From Sphingobium sp. EM0848 (GTDB lineage Bacteria; Pseudomonadota; Alphaproteobacteria; Sphingomonadales; Sphingomonadaceae), in the NCBI RefSeq assembly GCF_013375555.1, contig NZ_JABXWB010000001.1:2356001-2420000 (forward strand): a stretch of 64,000 nucleotides of DNA. Reading direction: 5' to 3'. Positions 30,212 through 40,749 of the stretch are shown here, piece by piece. The position numbers were made by a program, and so were the translations under genes. Within the stretch, counting starts at the first letter, position 1, and each line of letters begins with the position of its first letter. The notes under the pieces are model-generated. The model searched no databases. It saw only the letters and a program-made list of their open reading frames with translations, and was not told the origin of the DNA.

Positions 30212-31048
30212 TTACCTCTTCTTCTTCGCGTGGCGGCTACGGATGATGAACTTGTCCGTCGCCTTGTTGTGGCGGGTGCGTGCACCCTTGGTCGGCTTAC
30301 CCCACGGGGTGACCGGATGACGGCCGCCCGAGGTCCGGCCTTCACCACCGCCATGCGGGTGGTCGACCGGGTTCTTCGCCACACCGCGCGTCAGCGGACG
30401 CTTGCCCAGCCAGCGGTTACGACCGGCCTTGGCGAGGTTGGTGTTGGCATTGTCCGGGTTCGACACGGCACCGACGGTGCCCATGCAGTCCGAACGGATG
30501 TAGCGCTGCTCGCCCGAGGACAGACGGACCATCACCATGCCACGATCGCGACCGACCAGCTGGGCGTAGGTGCCCGCGGAACGGCAGAGCTGACCACCCT
30601 TGCCGGGCTTCATCTCGATATTGTGGATGATGGTGCCGACCGGCATCTGGCCGAGTTCCATCGCATTGCCCGGCTTCACGTCGGTCTTCTTGCCCGCGAT
30701 GACCTTGTCACCGGGAGCCAGACGCTGCGGCGCCAGGATATAGGCCTGGGTGCCATCGGGATAGTTGACCAGCGCGATGAAGGCGGTGCGATTGGGGTCA
30801 TATTCCAGACGCTCGACCGTGCCTTCGACGTCCCACAGGCGACGCTTGAAGTCGATGATGCGATAGCGCTGCTTATGACCGCCGGCGATGCCGCGCGAGG
30901 TCACATGACCCTTGTTGTTGCGGCCGCCGGTCTTGCGCTTGCCTTCGGTCAGCGCCTTGACGGGCTTACCCTTGTGCAGACCGCTGCGATCGACGAGGAT
31001 CAGACCGCGCTGGGCGGGGCTGGTCGGGTTATATTGCTTCAGCGCCAT
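30212..31048 (-). CDS. rplB: 50S ribosomal protein L2
   Basis: 278 residues: [22 protein letters not shown], the [13 protein letters not shown] region ([14 protein letters not shown]) and the C-terminal [30 protein letters not shown] with the conserved His important at the peptidyl-transferase centre. Full length. Confidence 0.98.
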   Translation of the reverse strand: MALKQYNPTSPAQRGLILVDRSGLHKGKPVKALTEGKRKTGGRNNKGHVTSRGIAGGHKQRYRIIDFKRRLWDVEGTVERLEYDPNRTAFIALVNYPDGTQAYILAPQRLAPGDKVIAGKKTDVKPGNAMELGQMPVGTIIHNIEMKPGKGGQLCRSAGTYAQLVGRDRGMVMVRLSSGEQRYIRSDCMGTVGAVSNPDNANTNLAKAGRNRWLGKRPLTRGVAKNPVDHPHGGGEGRTSGGRHPVTPWGKPTKGARTRHNKATDKFIIRSRHAKKKR

Positions 31049-31050
31049 GA

Positions 31051-31368
31051 TCAGCGCACTCCTTCGGTGATGTCGATCGACTGGCCGTCAGCCAGACGAA
31101 CGATCGCCTTCTTCACGTCCGAACGCGTGTAGGGCTTGCCCTTCCAGCGCTTCGTCTTGCCCTTGGCGACCAGCGTGTTCACGCTCTTGACGGTCACACC
31201 CCAAATGGCTTCGACGGCGGCCTTGATCTCCGGCTTGGACGCATCGTTGGCGACCTTGAAGACCACGGCGTTGTTCTCGGAGAGAAGCGTCGACTTCTCG
31301 GTGATAACCGGAGCGACAACAACGTCGTAATGACGGTTGTCCACGGTTGCGGCTTCTTTCTTAGCCAT
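31051..31368 (-). CDS. rplW: 50S ribosomal protein L23
   Basis: 105 residues: [62 protein letters not shown]23 is the main exit-tunnel docking site for trigger factor and SRP. The start overlaps the rplD end by eight bases. Confidence 0.97.
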   Translation of the reverse strand: MAKKEAATVDNRHYDVVVAPVITEKSTLLSENNAVVFKVANDASKPEIKAAVEAIWGVTVKSVNTLVAKGKTKRWKGKPYTRSDVKKAIVRLADGQSIDITEGVR

Positions 31369-31984
31369 TGAAACGCGCCTCCAGCTTTTCGACCGCGGCG
31401 CGCGTCAGCACCAGCGATTCCGCCCTAAGGATGTCGTAGACGTTGGCGCCAACAGCCGGCAGCAGGTTCACGCCGACGATGTTCGCCGAAGCCTTCGCGA
31501 AGCTGACATTCACCGCGTCGCCGTCGATGAACAGCGCCTTGTTGAGGTTCAGCTTGGCGAGGTGCGCGACCAGAGCCTTGGTCTTGCCTTCCGCCACATC
31601 GAGATTGTCGAGAACGATCAGCGATCCGTCCTTGGCCTTCGACGACAGGGCCATTTTCAGGCCGAGCGCACGAACCTTCTTGTTGAGGTCGTGACCGAAG
31701 GTGCGGGCACGGGCACCGTGCGCCTTACCACCACCGATGAACACGGGCGCCTTGCGGTCACCGTGACGAGCCGTACCGCCACCCTTCTGGCGACCGAACT
31801 TCTTGCCGGTGCGGGCAACGTCCGAACGCTCGCGGGTCGCACGCGTCGGAGCGCGGCGCTTTTCAAGCTGCCAGAGGACGACGCGGTGCAGAATGTCGGT
31901 GCGGGGCTCGACACCGAACACGGCATCGTTCAGCTCCACTTCGCCAGCGGCCTGCGCGTCGAGGGTCTGTACATTGACCTTCAT
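31361..31984 (-). CDS. rplD: 50S ribosomal protein L4
   Basis: 207 residues: [20 protein letters not shown], and the exit-tunnel loop with [25 protein letters not shown] sequence ([19 protein letters not shown]). In E. coli L4 also represses its own S10 operon by attenuation, of interest because a terminator-like hairpin lies upstream of rplC here. Full length. Confidence 0.97.
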   Translation of the reverse strand: MKVNVQTLDAQAAGEVELNDAVFGVEPRTDILHRVVLWQLEKRRAPTRATRERSDVARTGKKFGRQKGGGTARHGDRKAPVFIGGGKAHGARARTFGHDLNKKVRALGLKMALSSKAKDGSLIVLDNLDVAEGKTKALVAHLAKLNLNKALFIDGDAVNVSFAKASANIVGVNLLPAVGANVYDILRAESLVLTRAAVEKLEARFNG

Positions 31985-31989
31985 GGTAA

Positions 31990-32748
31990 TCAGCCCTCCT
32001 GGCCTTCGGTCGCTTCGGGAGCGGCCGCTTCTTCAGCGGGCGTCTCGGCCGGAGCGTTGTTGCTGTTGGCGGCAGCCTTCAGGCTGGCCGGATAGGGCGC
32101 ATCAGCCGGACGCTTCACCTTGACGGCGTCGCTGACGGTCAGCCAGGTGCCCTTGGCGCCCGGAACGCTGCCCTTGACGAACAGCAGGCCACGCTCGACG
32201 TCCGTGCGGACGATTTCGAGGTTCTGCTGGGTCCGCTCGCGGTCACCCATGTGACCCGCCATCTTCTTGTTCTTGAAGACGCGGCCCGGATCCTGACGGT
32301 TACCAGTCGAACCATGGGCACGGTGGCTGATCGACACGCCGTGGGTGGCGCGCATACCGCCGAAGCCCCAGCGCTTCATGGCACCGGCGAAACCCTTACC
32401 CTGGGTGTGACCGGCGACATCGACCAGCTGGCCGGCGATGAAGTGATCGGCCGCGATTTCGGCGCCGACATCGAGGAGCGCATCCTCGGCGACACGGAAT
32501 TCGACCAGACGCTGCTTCGGCTCCACTTCCGCCTTGGCGAAGTGGCCGCGCTGCGGCTTGGCGACATTCTTGACCTTCGCGACGCCCGCACCCAGCTGAA
32601 CCGCAACATAACCGTCACGCTCAACTTCCTTGCGGGCCACGACCTGATTGCCCTCAAGGGCAAGAACCGTAACCGGAATATGACGTCCGTCCTCCTGGAA
32701 CAGACGGGTCATCCCGACTTTCTTAGCGATCACGCCTGTGCGCATCAC
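31990..32748 (-). CDS. rplC: 50S ribosomal protein L3
   Basis: 252 residues: [81 protein letters not shown]3 is a primary binder of 23S rRNA 3' domain. The C-terminus has an added acidic tail ([24 protein letters not shown]) not found in E. coli (209 residues). It is preceded by an unusually long 272-nt gap after rpsJ. Confidence 0.97.
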   Translation of the reverse strand: MMRTGVIAKKVGMTRLFQEDGRHIPVTVLALEGNQVVARKEVERDGYVAVQLGAGVAKVKNVAKPQRGHFAKAEVEPKQRLVEFRVAEDALLDVGAEIAADHFIAGQLVDVAGHTQGKGFAGAMKRWGFGGMRATHGVSISHRAHGSTGNRQDPGRVFKNKKMAGHMGDRERTQQNLEIVRTDVERGLLFVKGSVPGAKGTWLTVSDAVKVKRPADAPYPASLKAAANSNNAPAETPAEEAAAPEATEGQEG

Positions 32749-32794
32749 TGTTTACTCCCATAGAGGCCCGCCTTAGCAGCGGGCGTATCCAACG

Positions 32795-32824
32795 AAAAAA
32801 CCGCTCAGGATCTCTCCTTCGCGG
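32795..32824 (-). terminator. Terminator-like hairpin between rpsJ and rplC
   Basis: Minus strand: CCGC-GA-AGGA-GAGA-TCCT-GA-GCGG followed by TTTTTT. The internal GA/GA loop can form tandem sheared G-A pairs, so the stem is effectively ten layers long. It lies about 46 bases before the rplC start inside a 272-nt gap that also has stems CCAACCC/GGGTTGG and GCCCGC/GCGGGC. It looks like an attenuator for the rplC-onward part of the S10 operon. Confidence 0.75.
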
Positions 32825-33020
32825 CCCAACCCAAATATAGATCACCCCGTCCGGGTTGGATGCCACCCCCTACTCGGGAACAGCGACGGGGGACCAGGAC
32901 CACGCGCCATTCCGGTTCACCGGAGGGGCCGTGCGGTATCCCTTGTGTCGTTTGAGCTTCCAGCAAGCCGGAATGCCCGATACCCTGCCCACCTTGCGGA
33001 GAGCAGGGACTTGCCGGCGC

Positions 33021-33329
33021 TTAGGCCAGCTTGATTTCGACGTTCACGCCGGCAGCCAGGTCCAGCTTCATCAGCGCGTCGACCGTCTGCGGCGTCGGCT
33101 GCACAATGTCAAGCATACGCTTGTAGGTGCGGACTTCGAACTGCTCGCGCGACTTCTTATCGATGTGCGGACCACGGTTGACCGTGAACTTTTCGATGCG
33201 CGTCGGAAGGGGAATCGGACCGCGGATAAGGGCGCCAGTGCGGCGGGCGGTGTCGGCGATGTCGCCGGTCGCCTGATCAAGCACACGATGATCGAACGCC
33301 TTGAGACGAATACGGATGTTGCTGTCCAT
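33021..33329 (-). CDS. rpsJ: 30S ribosomal protein S10 (NusE)
   Basis: 102 residues: [67 protein letters not shown]10 is both a 30S head protein and the antitermination factor NusE. It is placed between tuf and rplC; both flanks have long structured gaps. AGGAAC precedes the ATG. Confidence 0.98.
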   Translation of the reverse strand: MDSNIRIRLKAFDHRVLDQATGDIADTARRTGALIRGPIPLPTRIEKFTVNRGPHIDKKSREQFEVRTYKRMLDIVQPTPQTVDALMKLDLAAGVNVEIKLA

Positions 33330-33427
33330 TGTTCCTGTACCGATGCGAAAGAGCCAAAAAACTCAGAGCATTTTCAAAAATCAGCCGGAGCAGCCGATGA
33401 CTTGTGAAAATGCGCCAACAAAAATTT

Positions 33428-33528
33428 ACCGCCCCGTTTCTGGCCCTTCTAGCTCATGCGAGCCGGAGAAAGGCGATCCGGGGCGGTTAAAATCCTCAGC
33501 GGCGCGAATCAGGCGATTCGCGCCGCTG
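33428..33528 (-). other. Two stem-loops between tuf and rpsJ (tuf terminator / S10 leader)
   Basis: Stem 1, just after the tuf stop: perfect 13 bp CAGCGGCGCGAAT / ATTCGCGCCGCTG (33497-33528), then AGGATTTTAACC. Stem 2: ACCGCCCCG / CGGGGCGGT (33428-33487) closing a branched loop, followed on the minus strand by AAATTTTTGTT. Both lie in the 209-nt gap before rpsJ. They could end most tuf transcripts and form the S10 leader. Confidence 0.65.
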
Positions 33529-33538
33529 CGGTCCTATA

Positions 33539-34729
33539 TTACTTCGAGATCGTGCCGACAACCCCTGCGCCGACGGTACGACCGCCTTCACGGATGGCGA
33601 AGCGCAGACCCTGGTCCATGGCGATCGGAGCAATCAGCTTGACGCCGAGCTTCACGTTGTCGCCGGGCATGACCATCTCAGTGCCCTCGGGGAGGATCAC
33701 TTCGCCGGTCACGTCGGTGGTGCGGAAGTAGAACTGCGGACGATAGTTCGCGAAGAACGGGGTGTGACGGCCACCTTCTTCCTTCGACAGAACATAGACT
33801 TCCGCGTCGAACTCGGTGTGCGGGGTGATGGTGCCGGGCTTGGCCAGAACCTGACCGCGCTCAACTTCTTCACGGCCCACGCCACGGATCAGCGCACCGA
33901 TGTTGTCGCCCGCACGACCTTCGTCGAGCAGCTTGCGGAACATTTCGACGCCGGTGACGGTGGTCTTGCGGGTGTCCTTGATGCCGACGATCTCGACTTC
34001 TTCACCCACCTTGACGATGCCGGTTTCGACGCGGCCGGTCACCACGGTGCCGCGACCCGAGATCGAGAACACGTCTTCGATCGGCATCAGGAAGGGCTTG
34101 TCGATCGGACGCTCGGGCTGCGGGATGAAGTTGTCGACCGCTTCCATCAGCTTGAGAACAGCGTTCTTGCCGATTTCGTCGTTCGAACCGTCCAGCGCCT
34201 TCACGGCCGAGCCGGGGATGACGGGGATGTTATCGCCGTCGAAGTCGTAGGACGACAGCAGTTCGCGGATTTCCAGCTCGACCAGCTCGAGGATTTCGGC
34301 GTCGTCGACGAGGTCGACCTTGTTCATGAACACGACGAGCTGCGGCACGCCGACCTGGCGGGCGAGCAGGATGTGCTCGCGGGTCTGCGGCATCGGGCCG
34401 TCGGTGGCCGAAACGACGAGGATGGCGCCGTCCATCTGGGCCGCACCGGTGATCATGTTCTTGACATAGTCAGCGTGACCCGGGCAGTCGACGTGCGCAT
34501 AGTGACGGGCTTCCGTCTCATATTCGACGTGGGCGGTCGAGATGGTGATGCCGCGTTCGCGCTCTTCGGGCGCCTTGTCGATGTTGGCGTAGTCAACGAA
34601 GGTCGCGCCGCCGGTTTCGGCGAGGACCTTGGTGATCGCCGCGGTCAGCGAGGTCTTGCCATGGTCGACGTGACCGATGGTGCCGATGTTGCAGTGCGGC
34701 TTGTTCCGCTCAAACTTAGCCTTAGCCAT
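33539..34729 (-). CDS. tuf: Elongation factor Tu
   Basis: 396 residues, GTPase that brings aminoacyl-tRNA to the ribosome. G1 [11 protein letters not shown]3 [13 protein letters not shown]4 NKVDLVDD, beta-barrel domains II and III ending VGTISK. Only one tuf copy is in the window; a second elsewhere cannot be excluded. It sits between fusA and rpsJ. Confidence 0.98.
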   Translation of the reverse strand: MAKAKFERNKPHCNIGTIGHVDHGKTSLTAAITKVLAETGGATFVDYANIDKAPEERERGITISTAHVEYETEARHYAHVDCPGHADYVKNMITGAAQMDGAILVVSATDGPMPQTREHILLARQVGVPQLVVFMNKVDLVDDAEILELVELEIRELLSSYDFDGDNIPVIPGSAVKALDGSNDEIGKNAVLKLMEAVDNFIPQPERPIDKPFLMPIEDVFSISGRGTVVTGRVETGIVKVGEEVEIVGIKDTRKTTVTGVEMFRKLLDEGRAGDNIGALIRGVGREEVERGQVLAKPGTITPHTEFDAEVYVLSKEEGGRHTPFFANYRPQFYFRTTDVTGEVILPEGTEMVMPGDNVKLGVKLIAPIAMDQGLRFAIREGGRTVGAGVVGTISK

Positions 34730-34863
34730 TTTATCCTACCTTCTAATCAAATCAGCTTTGGTCTGACCGCTCGGCCGCGCCTCGCGAAGGCGCGTCCATA
34801 GCAGCAAATTTACAGATTACCAGCCCTAACCGACCCGGTTGCCCGGATCGGTCACAGGAATCT

Positions 34864-36936
34864 TCAGGCCATCTTCGCCTTGACTTCGTCCGCCACATTC
34901 TGCGGCACTTCGTCATAGTGCGAGAAGATCATCGAATAGTTCGCACGCCCCTGGGTGAAGGACCGCAGCGAGTTCACGTAACCGAACATGTTGGCCAGCG
35001 GAACCATCGCCTCGACAACCTGCGCGTTACCGCGGGTATCGGTGCCCTGGATCTGACCACGACGGCTGTTCATGTCGCCGATGACGTCGCCCAGATATTC
35101 TTCCGGGGTCACGACTTCGACCTTCATGACCGGCTCGAGCAGCGTGATGCCCGACTTCTGGGCCGCTTCGCGCATCGCTGCACGACCCGTGATTTCGAAT
35201 GCCAGCGCCGACGAGTCGACGTCGTGATAGGCGCCGTCATAGAGCAGGATTTCGAAGTCGATGATCGGGAAGCCGATGAGCGAGCCAGTGGCCGCCGTTT
35301 CGCGCATGCCCTTTTCAATGGCGGGGATATATTCCTTCGGAATGTTACCGCCCTTGATCTCATCCTTGAAGATGATGCCCGCACCGCGCTCGCCCGGCGT
35401 CAGCTTCACCTTGATGCGGCCGAACTGGCCAGTGCCGCCCGACTGCTTCTTGTGGGTGTAGTCGATGTCGACCGGCTTCTTCAGATATTCGCGATAGGCC
35501 ACCTGCGGCGCACCGACATTCGCCTCGACCTTGAACTCGCGCTTCATGCGGTCGACGAGGATTTCGAGGTGAAGTTCGCCCATGCCCTTGATGATGGTCT
35601 GGCCCGATTCGTGATCGGTCGTAACGCGGAAGGACGGATCCTCGGCAGCCAGGCGGTTGAGCGCGACGCCCATCTTTTCCTGGTCGGCCTTGGTCTTGGG
35701 TTCCACCGACAGTTCGATGACCGGCTCGGGGAATTCCATCCGCTCCAGGATGATCGGCTGGCGCTCGGCGCACAGCGTATCGCCGGTGGTGGTTTCCTTC
35801 ATGCCGGCCAGCGCGACGATGTCGCCCGCATAGGCGGTGTCGATGTCCTCACGCGAGTTCGCGTGCATGAGGAGCATACGGCCGATCTTTTCCTTCTTGT
35901 CCTTGACCGAGTTCAGATAGGTGCCCTTGGTCAGGGTGCCCGAATAGACGCGCAGGAAGGTCAGCGAACCGACGAACGGGTCGTTCATGATCTTGAACGC
36001 AAGGCCGGCAAACGGCGCATCGTCGCTGGTCGGACGACTGTCGGGGGTTTCGCCGTCCATCTTGACGCCCTGGACGTCTTCGATGTCGAGCGGGCTCGGC
36101 AGATAGTCGACGACCGCGTCGAGCAGCGCCTGCACACCCTTGTTCTTGAACGACGAGCCGCACAGCACCGGCACGAAGGCGTGGCCCAGCGTACCCTTGC
36201 GGATCAGCTTCTTCAGCGTATCGACGTCGGGCAGATTGCCTTCCAAATAGGCTTCCATCGCGGCATCGTCCTGCTCGACGGCAAGCTCGATCAGCTTTTC
36301 GCGATATTCGGCAGCCTTGTCGGCGAGGTCGGCCGGGATGTCGATATATTCGAACTCGGCGCCCAGGCTCTCATCCTTCCAGATGATCGCGCGGTCATGC
36401 ACGAGGTCGACCAGGCCGACGAACTCCGACTCGGCGCCGATGGGAAGGTACAGGACGGCCGGGGTAGCGCCCAGACGGTCGATGATCGTCTGTACGCAAT
36501 AATAGAAATTGGCGCCGGTACGGTCGAGCTTGTTGATGTAGCACATCCGCGGCACCTTGTACTTGTCCGCCTGGCGCCACACGGTTTCCGACTGCGGCTC
36601 AACACCCGCAACGCCGTCGAACGCGGCGACCGCACCGTCGAGCACGCGCAGCGAACGCTCGACTTCGATGGTGAAGTCGACGTGGCCGGGGGTGTCGATG
36701 ATGTTGAGGCGGTGGTCCTTCCAGAAGCAGGTCGTTGCCGCAGACGTGATGGTGATACCACGCTCCTGCTCCTGCTCCATCCAGTCCATGGTGGCGGCGC
36801 CTTCATGGACTTCGCCGATCTTGTAGGACTTGCCGGTGTAGTAAAGAATACGCTCGGTCGTGGTGGTCTTGCCGGCGTCGATATGCGCCATGATACCGAA
36901 ATTGCGATAGCGTTCGAGCGGATGGCTGCGGGCCAT
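34864..36936 (-). CDS. fusA: Elongation factor G
   Basis: 690 residues. Translocase GTPase with G1 [16 protein letters not shown]3 [13 protein letters not shown]4 NKLDRTG and the full domains II-V (GEGRGGDIPKEY-like region [11 protein letters not shown], and [15 protein letters not shown]). Start [16 protein letters not shown] at 36936 is the normal N-terminus; reading further upstream crosses the rpsG/fusA hairpin. Confidence 0.98.
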   Translation of the reverse strand: MARSHPLERYRNFGIMAHIDAGKTTTTERILYYTGKSYKIGEVHEGAATMDWMEQEQERGITITSAATTCFWKDHRLNIIDTPGHVDFTIEVERSLRVLDGAVAAFDGVAGVEPQSETVWRQADKYKVPRMCYINKLDRTGANFYYCVQTIIDRLGATPAVLYLPIGAESEFVGLVDLVHDRAIIWKDESLGAEFEYIDIPADLADKAAEYREKLIELAVEQDDAAMEAYLEGNLPDVDTLKKLIRKGTLGHAFVPVLCGSSFKNKGVQALLDAVVDYLPSPLDIEDVQGVKMDGETPDSRPTSDDAPFAGLAFKIMNDPFVGSLTFLRVYSGTLTKGTYLNSVKDKKEKIGRMLLMHANSREDIDTAYAGDIVALAGMKETTTGDTLCAERQPIILERMEFPEPVIELSVEPKTKADQEKMGVALNRLAAEDPSFRVTTDHESGQTIIKGMGELHLEILVDRMKREFKVEANVGAPQVAYREYLKKPVDIDYTHKKQSGGTGQFGRIKVKLTPGERGAGIIFKDEIKGGNIPKEYIPAIEKGMRETAATGSLIGFPIIDFEILLYDGAYHDVDSSALAFEITGRAAMREAAQKSGITLLEPVMKVEVVTPEEYLGDVIGDMNSRRGQIQGTDTRGNAQVVEAMVPLANMFGYVNSLRSFTQGRANYSMIFSHYDEVPQNVADEVKAKMA

Positions 36937-37061
36937 GATGCTTCTCCGTTGCCGGCGCGCCGGCGGTTGGGGATAGATTGAGTCTTGCGGGTGGCCCCTA
37001 AACCAATCCGTCCGCCATGGGTAGACCCCCGGCGAACGGACCGAAATTGCGGAGCATTTCC

Positions 37062-37094
37062 AAAAGGAAACGGGCACCGGAAGGCGCCCGTTCC
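37062..37094 (-). terminator. Terminator-like hairpin between rpsG and fusA
   Basis: Minus strand: GGAACGGGC-G-CC, loop TTCC, GG-T-GCCCGTTTCC, then TTTTGG. It starts seven bases after the rpsG stop. It could reduce expression of fusA from the rpsL promoter or mark an mRNA 3' end with fusA using its own start. Confidence 0.75.
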
Positions 37095-37101
37095 ATCATG
37101 C

Positions 37102-37572
37102 TTACCAGCGGTAGTGCGAGAAAGCGCGGTTCGCTTCCGCCATGCGGTGCGTATCTTCGCGCTTCTTGACCGCATTGCCACGGTTGTTGGCAGCGTCCAG
37201 CAGCTCACCCGACAGACGGGCCGCCATGGTGGTTTCGCTGCGGTTGCGCGAAGCCGTGATCAGCCAGCGGATCGCCAGCGCCTGGGCGCGCTCGGGGCGC
37301 ACTTCGACGGGGACCTGGTAGGTCGCACCACCGACGCGGCGGCTGCGGACTTCGATGCCGGGCTTCACATTGTTCAGCGCGTCATGGAACATGCCGATCG
37401 GGTCCTTCTTGGACTTCGCTTCGACAGTTTCGAGCGCACCGTAAACGATGGACTCGGCGACGGCCTTCTTACCGTCCTGCATGATGCTGTTCATGAACTT
37501 CGACAGCACGATATCACCGAACTTGGGATCGGGCAGGATAACGCGCTTTTCGGGGCGACGACGACGTGACAT
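37102..37572 (-). CDS. rpsG: 30S ribosomal protein S7
   Basis: 156 residues: [36 protein letters not shown], and [35 protein letters not shown]7 organises the 30S head and in E. coli represses the str operon. 13 bp after rpsL. Confidence 0.98.
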   Translation of the reverse strand: MSRRRRPEKRVILPDPKFGDIVLSKFMNSIMQDGKKAVAESIVYGALETVEAKSKKDPIGMFHDALNNVKPGIEVRSRRVGGATYQVPVEVRPERAQALAIRWLITASRNRSETTMAARLSGELLDAANNRGNAVKKREDTHRMAEANRAFSHYRW

Positions 37573-37585
37573 GTTTTAGTCTCCC

Positions 37586-37957
37586 TTACTTCGGACGCTT
37601 CGCGCCGTACTTCGAACGGCTCTGCTTACGGTCCTTGACGCCCTGGGTATCCAGAACGCCGCGCAGCACGTGGTAACGCACACCGGGAAGGTCGCGTACG
37701 CGGCCGCCGCGGATCAGCACAACGCTGTGCTCCTGAAGGTTGTGGCCTTCACCCGGAATGTAGGTGATGACTTCGCGCTGGTTGACCAGACGCACCTTCG
37801 CCACCTTGCGGAGAGCCGAGTTCGGCTTCTTCGGGGTCGTCGTGTAGACGCGGGTGCAAACGCCGCGCTTCTGCGGGTTCGCTTCCATTGCAGGGACCTT
37901 CGACTTGGTCTTCTGCAGCTCGCGGCCCTTGCGGACCAGCTGGTTGATTGTTGGCAT
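37586..37957 (-). CDS. rpsL: 30S ribosomal protein S12 (Arg at position 88)
   Basis: 123 residues, decoding-centre protein: [60 protein letters not shown]. Lys43 is the usual residue, but position 88 is Arg (codon CGC) where E. coli has Lys; K88R is a known streptomycin-resistance change in other bacteria. First gene of the str operon, with a good sigma70 promoter about 200 bp upstream. Start 37957 fits the family; an ATG 12 bases further up is possible but unlikely. Confidence 0.98.
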   Translation of the reverse strand: MPTINQLVRKGRELQKTKSKVPAMEANPQKRGVCTRVYTTTPKKPNSALRKVAKVRLVNQREVITYIPGEGHNLQEHSVVLIRGGRVRDLPGVRYHVLRGVLDTQGVKDRKQSRSKYGAKRPK

Positions 37958-38039
37958 GAAGCCCTTCACCTTTTTCAGTTACTTTACCTGCATTCCCGCG
38001 TTCCTGCTGCAAACAGGCGAATCGCCTCCAAACAGCAAA

Positions 38040-38186
38040 GGCCCCGGCGGAAACCCGCCCGGAGCCGCAAGAGCACCGGCAATGTTCAGCTCTGGCGCCC
38101 GAAGAACCCGATTACGGACAGACGAATCCACCCTTGCCGGACCTTTGAGCAGGCGCGCCTATAGCGATGCGCGTCCGATGGGTCAA
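38040..38186 (-). promoter_or_regulatory. str operon promoter and structured leader
   Basis: -35 TTGACC (38186-38181), 17-bp spacer, -10 TATAGG (38163-38158). The leader to rpsL (ATG 37957) is about 195 nt. It contains a GC-rich hairpin at 38040-38066 (GGCTCC-GGGCGG / CCGCC-GGGGCC with one bulge) followed by TTTGCTGTTT, and a small palindrome AGGCGAATCGCCT. The rest of the 322-bp gap to the GGDEF-EAL gene holds no gene that I see. Confidence 0.7.
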
Positions 38187-38279
38187 GGATGGCGCCGAAG
38201 CCACTCGTTTCGACGCCGGTCCGAGATGGTGAAAATAGCATTAGTAAATTGATAAGAAGAGCGAATCTATTCTGGTTCG

Positions 38280-40598
38280 ATGCCGCCATGGAGGCGCGCG
38301 CATGGATGGAACGTGACCCAGCTTTCGACGATCACCGGGGAATTCAACGTTTCCGACATGGAGGCCGCTTTTCAGGCGGACCGGTTGCCCGAGTCGCAAC
38401 GCCATGCCCGCGTGCTTTTCCTGTTGTCGGCGATCCTCAACGCGCTCTTTCTCTTCAGTGACTGGCGCTTTGCCGGCACGCCGCATTTCTGGGTGGCTGT
38501 ACCGGCCCGAGTCGCGGTGATTCTCTGGTCGCTGGCCTGCCTGTCCTTCTGCCGCTACATGGTGAACTTCCGGACAGTGGAACAGATCTGCTTCACCTGG
38601 CAGTTCGTCACCGCCATCTGCGTCGCCTTCTTGGTTTCCTCCCGCAGCGACATTGCGATCTTCGTGCTCGTGATGCTGCCGCTGATCTTTTACCTGGTGG
38701 TGCCCACGAGTTTCCGGGGCAATGTTGGCGGCGGCCTTGGCTGCGCGATACTGCTGCTCATCGGCTATCTCGCCCCCGCCCCCTTCGCATCCACGACGCC
38801 CGGCATGATCATGGCCGTCCTCATGCTGCATTGCGGGATGTGGATCACCATTGCCCGGACCAACCGGCTCCAGCGCAAGGAATGGACCGCAAGCCAGATG
38901 GCGCAGGCCGCCCGCACCGCCCTTGCCGCCAATAGCGAAACGCTGGAGCGCATGTTCATGAGCGTGCCGATCCCGCTGCTTGTTACCCGGCCCGATGGTT
39001 CGGTGGCACATCTCAACGACGCCGCGGCCCGCGCTTTCGGCGCGGATGGCGACATTTCGCGCACGCATATGCTGGGCGAGGGAACGGTCGCCCGGGCGAG
39101 CCTACGCGACCGCATCGCCGACGGACAGGAAGTCGACAATTCCGAATGCCGCATCGTCAGCCGGGAAGGCCAAATTCACGACGTCCTGCTGTCCTGTCGG
39201 CCCATCCTGATCCGGGGGGAGGACTGCATCCTCTCCAGCATCGTCGACATCACCGCCCGCAAGGAGGCGGAGCGCCATCTCGCCCATCTGGCGATGACCG
39301 ACGCGTTGACGGGCCTGGCCAATCGTTCGCACTTCATGGCGACGCTGGCGCAGGCCGCCGCCGCGACCGGCCGTTCGGGCGGACAGATGGCCGTGGCACT
39401 GATCGACGTCGATGAATTCAAGCGGATCAACGACAGCGCCGGCCATGACGCGGGCGACGCCCTGCTCTGCGCCGTGGCGCAGCGACTGCGCGACGCGGTG
39501 CGGCCGGGCGATCTGGTCGCGCGCATGGGTGGTGACGAATTCGCCGTACTGTTGACCCGGCTGCGCACGGCATCGGACCTTGACGCCATATTGACGCGCA
39601 TGACGAGCCAGTTGCACCGACCACTGAGCCACGGCACGCGCGATATAGACTGCCGCGTTTCCATGGGTGTCGCGCTGTTTCCCGACCATGCTGGCGACAT
39701 TGCCGATCTGGTGAAACATGCCGACATCGCGCTGTATGAGGCGAAAAACGGCGGTCGGGGCCGGGCCTGCATCTTCGAACCCGGCCTGCTGGAGCGCTGG
39801 CAGCGGGAAGCACGAATGCTGGAGCGTGCCCGCGATGCGTTGGTCCATGCCCCGCCTACCCCCTGGTATCAGCCCAAGGTCGATCTTGCGACGGGCCGGG
39901 TCATCGGTTTCGAAGCGCTCCTACGCTGCGTCCGCCCGGATGGATCAATCATCATGCCCGGCGAGATCGCCGCCGCCTTCGAACATTCCGAACTCGGCCG
40001 CGCGATCACTGAACGGATGCTCACGCAGGTGCTGGCCGATTGCCGCACATGGCGGGACAAGGGTGTCGAATTCGGCCACGTCGCCATCAACGTACCCGGC
40101 GTCGAACTGCACGACAGCAGCTTTCCCGACCGGCTGCTCGACGCCCTTGGCGCCGCCGGGGTCCCCCCGAACCGGATCGAACTGGAGATCACCGAATCCG
40201 TCTTTCTCGGCCGCAATGCCGAAGTCGTGGAACGCAGCCTGCACCGCCTGAGCGCCGCTGGCGTATCGATCGCGCTCGACGATTTTGGCACCGGCTACGC
40301 CTCGCTCTCGCATCTCAAGCAGTTCCCGATCGACATCATCAAGATCGACCGGCGCTTCGTGCGCGATCTGGAAACCGATCCCGACGATGCGGCGATCGTG
40401 CGGACCGTGCTCAACCTCGCCTACAGCCTGGGCATCCGCACCGTGGCCGAGGGCGTCGAAAATATGCGGCAGCTCGACTATCTGCGCGCAGGCGGCTGCC
40501 ATTTCGGCCAGGGCTTCCATTTCGGCGCTGCCGCCCCCGCATCGGAAGTTCCCATCATGCTCGGCTGGACGAAGGCAGCCGACGTCCTACCCCTCTGA
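38280..40598 (+). CDS. Membrane GGDEF-EAL cyclic-di-GMP enzyme
   Basis: 772 residues. Five or six N-terminal membrane helices (about 45-200), a PAS domain (about 225-345), a GGDEF domain with an intact active loop MGGDEF (Asp419-Glu420) and an EAL domain with catalytic Glu545 (FEALLR), the NVPGVELHD, DDFGTGYASL and KIDRRFV motifs. Both activities (diguanylate cyclase and phosphodiesterase) look possible. Other possible starts are GTG 38313 and ATG 38358; none has a clear ribosome site. It is divergent from the str operon. Confidence 0.9.
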   Translation: MPPWRRAHGWNVTQLSTITGEFNVSDMEAAFQADRLPESQRHARVLFLLSAILNALFLFSDWRFAGTPHFWVAVPARVAVILWSLACLSFCRYMVNFRTVEQICFTWQFVTAICVAFLVSSRSDIAIFVLVMLPLIFYLVVPTSFRGNVGGGLGCAILLLIGYLAPAPFASTTPGMIMAVLMLHCGMWITIARTNRLQRKEWTASQMAQAARTALAANSETLERMFMSVPIPLLVTRPDGSVAHLNDAAARAFGADGDISRTHMLGEGTVARASLRDRIADGQEVDNSECRIVSREGQIHDVLLSCRPILIRGEDCILSSIVDITARKEAERHLAHLAMTDALTGLANRSHFMATLAQAAAATGRSGGQMAVALIDVDEFKRINDSAGHDAGDALLCAVAQRLRDAVRPGDLVARMGGDEFAVLLTRLRTASDLDAILTRMTSQLHRPLSHGTRDIDCRVSMGVALFPDHAGDIADLVKHADIALYEAKNGGRGRACIFEPGLLERWQREARMLERARDALVHAPPTPWYQPKVDLATGRVIGFEALLRCVRPDGSIIMPGEIAAAFEHSELGRAITERMLTQVLADCRTWRDKGVEFGHVAINVPGVELHDSSFPDRLLDALGAAGVPPNRIELEITESVFLGRNAEVVERSLHRLSAAGVSIALDDFGTGYASLSHLKQFPIDIIKIDRRFVRDLETDPDDAAIVRTVLNLAYSLGIRTVAEGVENMRQLDYLRAGGCHFGQGFHFGAAAPASEVPIMLGWTKAADVLPL

Positions 40599-40659
40599 TT
40601 TTTTTCATCTTCGGCCGGAACCGAAATCGGAGTTCCACGTTTCACCCCGTTCACGTTTC

Positions 40660-40674
40660 GACTCGTCACGAGTC
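40660..40674. promoter_or_regulatory. Palindrome upstream of the M23 peptidase gene
   Basis: GACTCGT-C-ACGAGTC, seven-base arms around one central base, 76 bp before the TTG start; GACTCG recurs at 40694-40699. This has the form of an operator for a dimeric regulator or a short hairpin. No matching regulator can be named. Confidence 0.4.
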
Positions 40675-40749
40675 CGCTTCCCCGGATTCGCGCGACTCGA
40701 TTCCTTTTGTTAGCGGCCTCTTCACGTAAAAATACATGCGGGGTCGCAA

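Noticed and set aside
34918..36981. 687-codon frame opposite fusA
   Set aside because: Antisense shadow; fusA is complete on the other strand.
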